A DNA stretch of 26,249 nucleotides, taken from assembly GCA_028565635.1 (NCBI GenBank), contig JAOXYB010051612.1, positions 1-26,249 of the forward strand, given 5' to 3'. This stretch comes from Phoronis ovalis. Taxonomy: Eukaryota > Phoronida > Phoronidae. The notes under the pieces were generated by a model. It was not told the origin of the DNA. It made no database searches and was given only the letters and a program-made list of their open reading frames with translations. Positions 1-10,526 of this stretch are shown here, piece after piece. Each line of letters starts with the position of its first letter. The stretch's first letter is position 1. Position numbers and translations under genes: made by a program.

Positions 1-3000
1 AAGGTAAATTGGAGGTCATTTAACATTCATAAAAGCCAATATGAGCAACCCTGCCTTTGCTAAAAGGCTATCTAGTTCATACTTGTGGCAGGATTATTAT
101 GAACTCTTGTATGGTAATGACATCTGGTGGTGAAAGATGGAAATGCTTTGATGGAAGAAATTTGTGTTTTGGTTATTGGATTGTTTAATAGATTATGGAA
201 TCAGTCAACAGGATACACGTATGTAATACATTATTGTTCTTTTCAGTTTTGAAAACAAAAAAATTATAATTGATAAAAGAAATTTTGATATAATATGCTT
301 AGAAATACTTCCTTACATATGAATTGTGTTCACGAACTATCTAGGCAAGTTAATAGAGCCTGAATTTACACAGAAAACTCGGATTGATTTTCAAAACCAT
401 CCCCAGGAAACCAGCACCAATCTAGATTGCGCACTAATAAATTTGACTGAAAATAAGATGTTTCATTTCTAACATTAAACTATAATAAGAAATAAGACTG
501 TTTGACTCTGATGTAAACATGTCTGCTAATAATGCCCATCTTTCCAAAAAGCGTCCTCCAACAAGGGTCACGTCTGGTAGTTCAAAATTTGAATATGCAA
601 CGTCCCCAATCAAGAATTAAACAGGCAGTAATTCATTGTTAATTATTTGCTGATATTTGACAATTTTCACACTTTCTGATATTTGTTTTGCAGTATCATA
701 CAGGTAATATCATATGGGTGAGCGTAAATTATTTAATACACGCTCACTTTATTCTAAACTCCCCATTCAGTTATAGATCCCCCTCCCAGTAGCTCCAAAA
801 TTTAACAAAGGCTCAGGAGGTTTATTTGGAAAAATACAGTGTGGTGTTCCTTAGAAATGATAGTAAAATTATAGTTCTTTAGGTGAAACATTAAACAATT
901 TTATTGCATGTATGCAAAGTGATAAACATATGTGCCAATGTTCATTGAATTCAATCCTTATAGTTTTACAAATTATACACTCAACACCACATAGATTGCC
1001 ACAAGAAAAGTTAGTTGTCATAGAAACTGGCATTTTAAAACTAATAACTAACAGTTGCAAAAAAACTACTACTACTACATTAAAACACACCTGCTTAAAT
1101 TAAGCTTTGATTTTTATGTGTGTTACTTTGTATCACTTTCACAATTATACAGTGATGCCTAATTTGTGTCTCTTCTCAATATACTGATGCATAGCAGTCA
1201 GTGCAAGTACATTTATTTTATGATGTTTTTATAATACAGTTTGCCACAATTGCAGGCTTTTGGCAAGAAAAATGACAACTACCAGACAGCAACTTTCAAC
1301 TTGTATTAATACCTACTTCTAGGAAAAGTATTCAAAAACCTTCTTTATGAAAACATACAATTTAAGTGATTGACAATTTTTTTGTTACGTCCTTCTTGAT
1401 AACACATTTACTTGCTATTGTATCTATTAGCAAGGCAACAAACAGCAGAGCTCTACAGTTTATTCTATACATTTTATAAGCAACAACTAAATTACTATAT
1501 AATGCCAAATTCCTATTACATTATTACGAATTAAATATAAATTCACAGAAATTGATTGTTATACTGAAACACAGAACATTTTCCAAGAATAATTTAACAA
1601 TTAATAAAATTAAATAATTTAAAGTGCACCATTATATCCATATTATATATTACTTTTTTTAAATCCCTGACAATTTGATTCCTAACTTATAATACTGGTA
1701 AATTGGTAATCAATCCAACCAAATTGAAATAAGAGCAAATTAACATGACTTTTTCAGACAAAAATAGCAAACTTAACATACAAATCAAGCAAACAGTACA
1801 AGATAAGATCCTGTAAAGTTATTGCAAGTGAAAAAATAGTGTAAAAACTCTGCTAATCTACAAACTCCTTTTGTAAAGAATCCTTTTCTTTTATGTTCAT
1901 AAACAAAGTGCCAGCAACAATAGTTAGCCATCAGAGAGAAACACAAATGGCTTATGACATTTGTAATCTAACCAAAGTCTGAGATTCATTAAAACAAATA
2001 CAAAACCAATCCAAATTCAGACTAACAGCGAAATGCTTTAAAAGATAGTAATAAATTTTACATTCAAAGAGGTGGAATATAGCAGTGTTATATTTCAGTA
2101 TTTTTAAAAAATCTGTAGTTACATGAAAAGTTGGACCAGTAATTTGCTGAAATGCAAACAATTTTTTGGTGAGTTATGTACAATACTTGCAACAATTTAT
2201 TATAGCTATTGACTTTTCTTTCCTTTCACAAAAACTATTACAAACTAAATGCACACTGGAAGTCAAACAAGGAGAGTTTTGCGATTTGAAATTTACTCTT
2301 CAAAATAACATCATTACTATTTTGTACCAAACTTAATTTAAAACCATGGCAATTTGATTCAGCATTAAGTTTCATATCGTGTCAGTTCCATTGCTCATCA
2401 CATTATCCTTCTTTAAATCTTAAATTTATCGCAATAAACTACAGACATTAAGTGAAATAATACTAAAATATTGATCAATATTCAAAATGATTGTACTGTC
2501 AAGATAATTTGTTAATTTCTAAACACATTAGAATACATCATGAAGAAAAACAGCCATTTGCCATTAAGGAAATGGATTTACTAATCACTGAAAAACGTAT
2601 TTTTTGAATTCTGTATAAAAATTGGATTATCTTAGAAACTGAATTTGAAATGCTTTGTAAATGTCAATAGGCTTTAAACATAACATATACTCTGCTATAG
2701 TGCCGTAATAAAACAAGTAAACTATGTTTTCATTTGCAATAAATTACACACATTAAAATTTGCAAAATTGTTCATATTTACCAGTTAAAATTGTACTTAA
2801 CAAAATGTGCAGCAAACTACACAGCCGATTTTCTGCATCATAGGAAATTTTCTATCAATGCCAGCATTATAATATATTCTCACAGGATTATCTATTACAT
2901 TTGGTTTTGATAATGATGTTAATGTTGAAATGCTTTAATTTATGGCATTTGAATAAACTTGTATTAAACACATGCTCAAATTAGAAATCTTAATAGTAAA

Positions 3001-4916
3001 TACATTGTATAGTAAAATTTTACCAAAATGGCAAGCCATGTACTGAATTTTCATGATGGTAAACTTCCTAAATACTACTGTTTCAGTAGCTAGAATTTTG
3101 GTCAAATGCTTTAGAAATATTATTCTGTTTCTGGGTATATAGCTACCACTACTTCCAAAGAAACAATTTTTAAACCGACAAGGATAAGAACATTTCTTAC
3201 AATGAATACAGAAATCGGCCATAAAACATTACAATGAGAGAATCCTCTCTTACATGGATATTACATTAACATGCAGTGAAAATATTTTACATAATATTAA
3301 ACATTCCTCATTATACCTAACAATCCGTTAAGAAACATTCAACTGTTTTATATTTAATAAGCCAGTGGGTAACAGTAATTCATTAATTTTTTTTCTTATA
3401 GTCATTAAAAATGAAGGTTTACTAACTTAAACATGGTCACTGCTTTCAAAAAAAATCAATTTTATATTCAGTTTTCGAAGGGTTACTTCGGAAAAAATGA
3501 TTGTCAAAACATGCAAAAATATAAACTCAAAATCATGTAATAAACATACTAACAAAAACAATGTTTAATAAATGATTTATACTTAATATATTCATAAATT
3601 CTTTGAAAGTGTCTGTTCTGATTGTCAGTAGGATTATTATAATATGCACCAATGCACCCTCTAAAACAAAGTTAACATAGAAAAAACAGTTGAAGTTCCA
3701 TATGTATCTGTTTATATATAATAAATAAAGCCAAACATTGTACTAAATGACATTTTACTTACTGAATCCATTTAATTGTAAAATATGGAAAATGATATAT
3801 TAAATTTTAAAGCATTTGTTAGTCTAGCATTACAAAATGTGAAATTCAAGTGTGAAATTACTTCAATTTTTAATAACATAGCAGCAATTTAAATGTCAAT
3901 CTAACTATTTTTGACTTAGATGACAATTTTATAATTTTGGAAATTTGTACTGCATTTTACCAGTAGAATAAACGAGAAACTGAAATTGCGACTACTTCCT
4001 TTTATATTCTTTGCCTACCAAATGCAAAGATATGAATTGGGTAATTCAGTGGGGGAAAAGAGTTAAAAGAGAATCAGCTTTATAAACTTTGAGATCAAAA
4101 TATTCATGAAGGTAAAATGGTTCAGAATGAAGTGAAAAATGTCAGATTTGATTGGTTCATGACTTTCATTAGAAGTCTTTCAATTTGAAAAATAAGGACG
4201 ATACTGTACATTTTCATCTTCTCACACTAATTTTCACATGAAAACTTCAACTGGGTAGGAGTGCATGTGCATGTGGCAGAAAATCTGATGTATTCTGCCC
4301 AGCGTGATGATGTAATAGCTAGCACACAATTATATTGATTGTAAATTGCATGACAAATTAAATACTGTTGCAGGTAAATAAAAGCCGAAAAACATTTATA
4401 AACATTGTTACATTCTGTGGAAATCATTTTCCCTTGTCTGGGCACTAAGACAGGTGTACTTGTAGAAAATACAGTGGTTTCTACAAAATATCGGGATCAT
4501 TTAACATGCATGCATAATGGAAAGTTGTTTTCACAATTTTATACATTTTTCAAAATTCTGGAAAAATGATATTACTCCCTAATGCTAAATTCTAACTTAC
4601 TAATATAATTAACACCCCACAATTAGATATCAATCAAGGAGATTATAACATATATATTAATGGCTTAATTTTTGATAAATGCTCAGACCATATATATAAT
4701 TCTTGTAAATTAGAGATTCGCTCAACAGGAAAGTCATTGCACATTACCCACAAAAGTCAATCACGCCATTAGATTGTACTAACTCACATCAATGTAATTG
4801 CAAAATATTATTGTCAAAAAGTATGCAAAGTACATTAATTTATACTAATATTAACAATTGTCCTGTTTAGCCATTCCATCCACTTCAAGCTTTAGTAATG
4901 TTGTCCATCTTTCCAT
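1..4916. other. A+T-rich noncoding stretch, no gene supported
   Basis: No reading frame here has protein-like composition. The short open frames are rich in Phe, Ile, Asn, Lys, Leu and Cys, as expected from chance translation of A+T-rich DNA. I see no tRNA, rRNA or transposon ends. If the splice signals at 10515 and 5018 on the minus strand are real, part of this stretch could be a long 3' untranslated exon of a minus-strand transcript, but I cannot show that from sequence alone. Confidence 0.6.
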
Positions 4917-5018
4917 CTAAGTTCTCTTCAGTTTACTGGGTCTGCTAGGCTCTATGTCACCGGAGTCATTCACATCAGTCACTACATGTAATTGGTAGTC
5001 TTATCTAGCATTCAGCAG
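4917..5018 (-). other. Candidate terminal exon on the minus strand
   Basis: This is a G+C-richer island in A+T-rich DNA. On the minus strand an excellent acceptor is visible, with pyrimidine tract CTGCCTCTGTTTTTTAAG, placing an exon start at 5018. From 5000 to the TAG at 4917-4919 a frame is open for 27 codons. It ends NDSGDIEPSRPSKLKRT, which looks more protein-like than the chance frames around it. However, that frame meets a TAA at 5001-5003, so it is coding only if a second AG (at 5001-5000) is used. Otherwise the segment would be untranslated. The plus strand also shows an acceptor-like site followed by an open frame ending near 4950, so strand and coding status are uncertain. It may be a 3' exon of the zinc-finger gene or of another gene. 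Confidence 0.25.
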
Positions 5019-5545
5019 CTTAAAAAACAGAGGCAGACAGTCAGGTAATTTTGCATATCATAAAAGTACACACACACTAAAATACATGTTTGATTTATTT
5101 ATATTACCTGCATCAGCAGGTAGGCAGTAACATCATGCAAAATAAACAAAACAAATTAAAATCAGCATAGCTAAAGTTAAAGTTAAATTATTGATTTATT
5201 ATTACCTGAATTACTTAGTATGTCCAAAAATAGAGTCAAATATAGTACACTACTTTAAAATAATGAAATCTCATAATTATCATTTTCATTATTTGTAACA
5301 GATCTAAAATTTAAACTTGCTATAATCTGTAACAAAACATGTCATGCAAAAATGTGCATGCAGGTCTCACGCGAATCAGTTTTTTAAGGTATTTGTGAAC
5401 AACTTCAACTGAAAGAAAATATTTAATTTTTTTTCTGCTGTTACCTCATTCAGTGCACATGTGGGTAATTTGTTCTTCACGTGCTTACAGTATTTTGTCA
5501 TCTTAACGTGTAATAACGTAAAAAGTAAATTGGTGTCAATCCCTA

Positions 5546-6314
5546 TCTATACTATTAAATCTCGAGTGTCCGTCCGAATTCTGTCACCCTGTCCATCAAA
5601 TATCTTCAAAATTATTACATGTAGAATCATGATCTTTCCACACATTGTAGGTATCGACGATGGCTCGGGTTCCTCAAATTTTGGGGTCAACGGTATCATA
5701 TTTAATGGAGCATTTTTGAACCTCTTGCATCATTATTTTTTGCCTGTGAGAGTCACGTGAACATGTCTGAACTTAGCCTTACATGACCTACATCTCTGTG
5801 CACACGAACATCGAGAGTATTTACCAATATAAAAAACCCACCGAATTACTTCTTTTGACGTTTGTTCAATTTTCAAAACTATTATGGCTTAGTACATTTG
5901 ATACTGGATAAATATTTGATGCTGGGTTAATATTTGATACTAGGTAAAAGGTAATGGGGTAAACTAAAAAAAAAGAGAATTTTGACAAGTTATAACTAAA
6001 TAAGGTTTAAACACCCAAAAGGGACTGCGGTCAGTCTAATTTATAATGTGCTGGGGAGAGGAGAAAAGAATTGTTAGACCGGTCATTTATATTGTTATGT
6101 TGTTCGTATTGTTGTACGTGTTAAATGACTGTCATAAAGTCCGGAGGCATGTTAAATGTATCGCTCTATATAAACATTATTTAAAAGGAAACACTTTATT
6201 TCTGCATATCTTATTTGTCCCTTTTCAATCTTAACTCCAGACGGTTCAATTAGATAGCTGTTCAAATTTTATGTAACCCTCATTATTGCCCGTAATTTTA
6301 CGGGTATTGGCTAG
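5546..6314 (+). mobile_element. Non-autonomous Helitron
   Basis: The element starts TCTATACTATTAAATCTC, the TC start and CTATACTATTAAA-type 5' end typical of Helitrons. It ends with a short hairpin (7-bp stem CCCGTAA/TTACGGG, 2-nt loop) followed 10 nt later by CTAG, matching the CTRR 3' terminus. It sits between A (5545) and T (6315), the canonical A-T insertion site without target duplication. It is 769 bp and more G+C-rich than its flanks. It holds no Rep/helicase reading frame; the small open frames inside are not protein-like. It is therefore a non-autonomous copy that would need a RepHel protein supplied from elsewhere. Ends and hairpin are intact, which suggests a fairly recent insertion. 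Confidence 0.85.
6289..6304 (+). other. Helitron 3' terminal hairpin
   Basis: A perfect 7-bp stem, CCCGTAA (6289-6295) with TTACGGG (6298-6304), surrounds a TT loop and lies 10 nt inside the CTAG end of the element. This is the Helitron transposition terminator signal. Confidence 0.8.
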
Positions 6315-6392
6315 TATGACACAAGGAAAAAAGGTTTTTATCCACGATTATTCATCTATGAATGTTTTTCTCACTTGAAATGTGTTTCTTAG

Positions 6393-6470
6393 GATGGGTT
6401 TGGTTTACAGCCACTGAAGTGTGGCAACAATCGTAAGGCACAGCCAGTCATCCCTTCCATCTACATTTGA
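6393..6470. other. Exon-like G+C-richer island, identity unknown
   Basis: After an acceptor-like TGTGTTTCTTAG on the plus strand, a frame runs 25 codons to a TGA at 6468-6470 and includes the peptide PLKCGNNRKAQPVIPSIYI. The minus strand of the same island is also open, from an ATG near 6472 for 23 codons. Because both strands read open, a fragment of a dispersed repeat is as likely as an exon. I do not recognise any protein family. Confidence 0.15.
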
Positions 6471-6788
6471 CATAATTTTAGGATGTAATCATTAATAAAT
6501 TATCTACCTTGTATCACTTTCCATTGAAAAGAACATAAAATGAAGCTTAACTATGATTAGGAAAGAACACAGCATTTAGTTTTTATGTGTAATAATGTAT
6601 TAGGTGTGTAGGTGCTAATTTAGCATTATATCACATGTAACAGTTCCTTCATAATACTAATGAAACCGAAGTTCGTTAAGACATAAAACTAGTGAACACA
6701 CATACCTAGGAGAATAGACGCAAGTTTGTGATTTCATTTGTTATTAAAAATATTTAGTAATTAAATTTATCTTATTTATTTCCACTAG

Positions 6789-6860
6789 GTGGGTCTCATG
6801 GCAGGATATAATATGGTACCTGCAGATTACAATATAGTTCCCATACCGGGGATGCAATAG
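6789..6860 (+). other. Exon-like segment, possible terminal exon
   Basis: A good acceptor (ATCTTATTTATTTCCACTAG, AG at 6787-6788) is followed by 23 open codons and a TAG at 6858-6860. The peptide contains GYNMVPADYNIVPIPGMQ, with a loose repeat of YN-(M/I)-VP. The segment is more G+C-rich than its surroundings. No matching upstream coding exon on the plus strand is visible in the window, so this could be a terminal exon of a gene entering from the left, an alternative exon, or chance. Confidence 0.2.
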
Positions 6861-8742
6861 ATGGAAAATCAAAAGAATCAACTGGCTTAAACCTGAGGCT
6901 TAATATCATACGCCAGCAGATTCCTGAATTGGCACCAGCTACCACAGTTTCACACAAATATTAAGTAACATTATCTATGTGAAATTACAGTATTTTGAGT
7001 ATAACTACAGGTCCGTCAAGGTGCGAAATATAAAAAATAAATAATCAAGTAGACTTACTGTAAAAACCACTACATTACAACATAAAGGGATATTATCCAA
7101 TGGTATTATCAGATCACAAGAATATATTCAACAAAGTAGAAAATACAAACTATGTTTTTAAACATTACACCTCACTCTCCTGCAACATGAGGGGTAAATA
7201 CAAATGTCCAAAAAGGATTTTATTACTTTGTAAAATCCAACTGTCAACTGTGCAATCATTAATTATGTAAGTTTATGTAGAGAAGTACAATTATGATTAT
7301 AATTATTACAGCTACAGGAAATAAGTTGAAAAATAATCTCTTTCCAGAAGAAATTTTGTTATGCAAGTCTCCTTGGCAGTGAGTACATGTGTCATTAAAA
7401 CAATTACACACATGTAACAATGATAATTACAAGTAGAAAATTATCCTCTTATACTCTTTTATTTCCGACAAGAGAAAACATTCGACCAATATCAAAATAA
7501 TGAAAAGTAAACAAAGCATCCAAATCTGCTGGTACAATTTATTAATTTTTATATCATTTTAATTAATAATATATTTTCTGAATAATTAGTATATAACTGG
7601 ATATGACTGGAACATCTATCTTATCAATTTCTAACATGACGTCACTAAAATTAAATGATTTAATGGTGCTGGCAAACCTAAGGATCTTCATTAAACATAC
7701 AGGAGAACATTTACTATAGCTTGTAATTTTGTATTAAAATATATGCGTTTTTGAATCTCCCTCGAGACATTTAAAGATTATTATATTTTAGGGTAAATGT
7801 TTTATTTTTCTCCACTGAGAACAAAAACATCCGTTAAAATACTGGTAGCACCTCCTTCGTCTACACTACAGCAGTGTTACACAGTTAGTAAAACATAATT
7901 GTTAAATTTTAGCTATCATTAATTTTACAGCCTTTGGGGAGACAGCAAAAATAACAAATGAAAATTTAATTAGAATGTTTGTACTCAAAAACCTTTTGAT
8001 AGAAAATAACAGAAGTTTGTTCTGACCATTGTTGAATGTTCAATGAAACTTATGTAAACATGAGTTGGGCATAGCATGAATATTGAAATTTTTCCCATGA
8101 GATTACTTTTTTAAAAAACAGTGCGACATTGTTCAGCCCTTCAGGTTGATTCACAGTTGTTAAAAAGACCTAAAACTGTTCATAAATTTGGAAAAATAAA
8201 ATTATCTTTGTCAGTGTTTTTAATTTGCAAGTTTTAAATTTTAGAGACAAATTTTTCTCTTTTTTACATTATATCGTCCTTGTATGGAATGTCAGTAATT
8301 TGATCAAGATATTTCATAATGATAAAAAATTTACAAAGAAATAACATAACTTCACACCAAAGAAGAAATATATCAAAAATAAACAATCTAGTGTATTTAG
8401 TATATTATTTTAGAAAATAATCATGTTTTGAATGAAATTCAAACACTGAACAAATGGTGGTGCAGCAAATTTAAAGAATTTTTAACGAGTTGCACCAGCA
8501 CCTGCTAACCGTCTGGAAGCTTCATTTTTGAAAACAATCACAAAAAATGCCATTTCCAATGTTGTTTTTTGCAATATTGTTTTTAGAAGACCACACAAGG
8601 GATATTCACATAAAATTGATCCAATTTCGCATTTTAACAATTTTAGTTTAAATTGTCAATATCACTCTCAAATTAGTTTTTATTCAAACTAAAATTGCGG
8701 ATCATGTTTACAAAGTGAATTCTTTTGTATGTAAAATGCTAG

Positions 8743-9052
8743 CTTGAATAATTCATTTAAATTTTGTTATTTTGAAATACAGTACATTGAAAAAGTGGAA
8801 TGGCATTGTTTACTTTAGACATGTAATTCTTTCTCTATTTGAAGATTTAGTTTTGATTAACAGGATACTAGTTAAAATATGACATTTTTTCATCACATTT
8901 TATACTTGATAATTCATTTAGAGTTTGTTATTTCATAAAATAACACAGTTTATTTCAAATATAGAATCCATTCTATATTTGAAGATTTCGATATGATAAA
9001 TAGGATACTAGTTAAAATATATGGCATTTTTTCTTCACATTTTATGCTCAAG
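8743..9052. repeat. Imperfect tandem duplication, unit about 150-160 bp
   Basis: Copy 1 (about 8743-8904) and copy 2 (about 8905-9052) both open with CTTGA(A)TAATTCATTTA followed by TTTGTTATTT. Both also contain CTATTTGAAGATTT (with TATATTTGAAGATTT in copy 2), then AGGATACTAGTTAAAATAT and CACATTTTAT in the same order. The copies have diverged by substitutions and small indels, so the duplication is old. Confidence 0.75.
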
Positions 9053-10512
9053 AAAACTGGAAAATCAATTCTTTAAATACCAAGAGATTGGTTAAACAGT
9101 AAAAAATTTTAACAGAGCAGATAGATATGTCTTTAATAAATATAACTATCAATACAATGTTGTTCTTCACAACAGTCATAGCATGGTTTTTATCTGTGAT
9201 GACCTTCAAAACCAAGTTATTTTACTGAAAAGATGCCAACATAAAAATCTAAAATTTCATTATTTTATCTGGAAGCCATATGGTGTCTTGATTTGAGATT
9301 TTAAAATACAATCCCTAAGGAACCTAAGTTAAACAAATAATTCTGACTCATATGAATAGAATTGTCTAATATGGAGGTTCTGCAAAATCATAGCCACAAA
9401 ATTTTACACAAATTTAAGACTTTATAGAAGGAATCTTTCACAATTTCAATTTGCAATCATTCCAAATGTTTTAGTTATAATATTTGTGACCTTTATTTGC
9501 TTAAGGCTATACAGATATTGTTATACATAAATTTCATTTAATTGCATATAATTTGAGTCAGAACTCAGCTGCCATATTTTTTATTCTTCTAACTGAAGCT
9601 AAAATATATGCTTACTCTGTAAATGAATATACTACTGTAACAAAGTGAATTTCATCACCTTTTTCAAATGTAAGCCACAGATGTTTAAAAGCAATTTTTC
9701 TAATTTTCTTCATTTATTTCACACTAGAAATTCACGATTTCTATTGTTCATGATTACTTTTATCTATTTAGATTCATGTTCAAATATCATTTTACAAATT
9801 TGTATATGCTCTGAAAACAGACAAGAGGTTTGTATTGTGCTATTTTCAAAGTGTCAAATTTAGCAGATAAAAGTTGAATTCAAGCAGATAACAGGAACAA
9901 GGGTATTTCAGTGCAAGAGAGAGTTTTAAAAAGCAAGCAAATGAATTTTTTAAACGAAATTTTTCTTGCTTATTCAGCCATGATAGCCTGACCTATGAAA
10001 CTTTAATTTGAATTTTCATTGTAGGAGGGAATTGAATACCAATATATATCGTTTTGTTGAGATATTGATCAAAGATATGTTAAAACATTTCAAAAATTCC
10101 TAATAAAATCAATCCTATAGATATAAATTTATATTATTTGTATGTGCATTGTTAACCTCCTGTCAAGCTTTTAGTCAAATTTCTCACATATCTGCACAAC
10201 TGCATCATTCCATTTAAATGACAGAAGCTTTAAAATTAGATAATTTTCAATGGTTATCAGAAACTGTTAGTTAAACTTCTTAAGCTATAAAAAAGCAGCA
10301 GAATGCAAATATGACAGCAGAATAAAAATTTTTAGCCATGTAAAGAAAAATTGTTAATTTAATAATTTTTAAATACTGAACAAAAGATGAACATTAACAA
10401 ACATGTTGCTCAACATCTTCCGAATTCACTAGTATTAATTAAGGCAAACAATGTAAGTTTAAAAATGCAGAAAGTGTATAACAATAATAGCTCAGTATAC
10501 AAACAAAACCTC

Positions 10513-10518
10513 ACCTTC
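10513..10518 (-). other. Candidate 5' splice site just after the stop codon
   Basis: On the minus strand, 12 nt past the TAA of the zinc-finger ORF, the sequence reads TAGAAG|GTGAGGT, a near-ideal donor with its GT at 10514-10513. A splice here would put the stop codon less than 50 nt before the exon junction, a position generally tolerated by nonsense-mediated decay. It would mean the 3' UTR continues in a downstream exon. Confidence 0.4.
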
Positions 10519-10526
10519 TAAAAAAT

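Larger units (their letters stand above)
6861..10526. other. A+T-rich flank downstream of the zinc-finger ORF
   Basis: No coding region is supported here. The part adjoining 10527 is the immediate 3' flank of the zinc-finger gene. The first minus-strand AATAAA after its stop codon is at 9713-9718 (TTTATT on the plus strand), giving a 3' UTR of about 0.8 kb if the transcript is not spliced there. Such hexamers are frequent by chance in DNA of this composition. Confidence 0.45.

Noticed and set aside
5461-5760. 99-codon plus-strand frame across the Helitron 5' end
   Set aside because: It crosses the insertion boundary and has no Rep or helicase motifs; it is an accident of the element's sequence.
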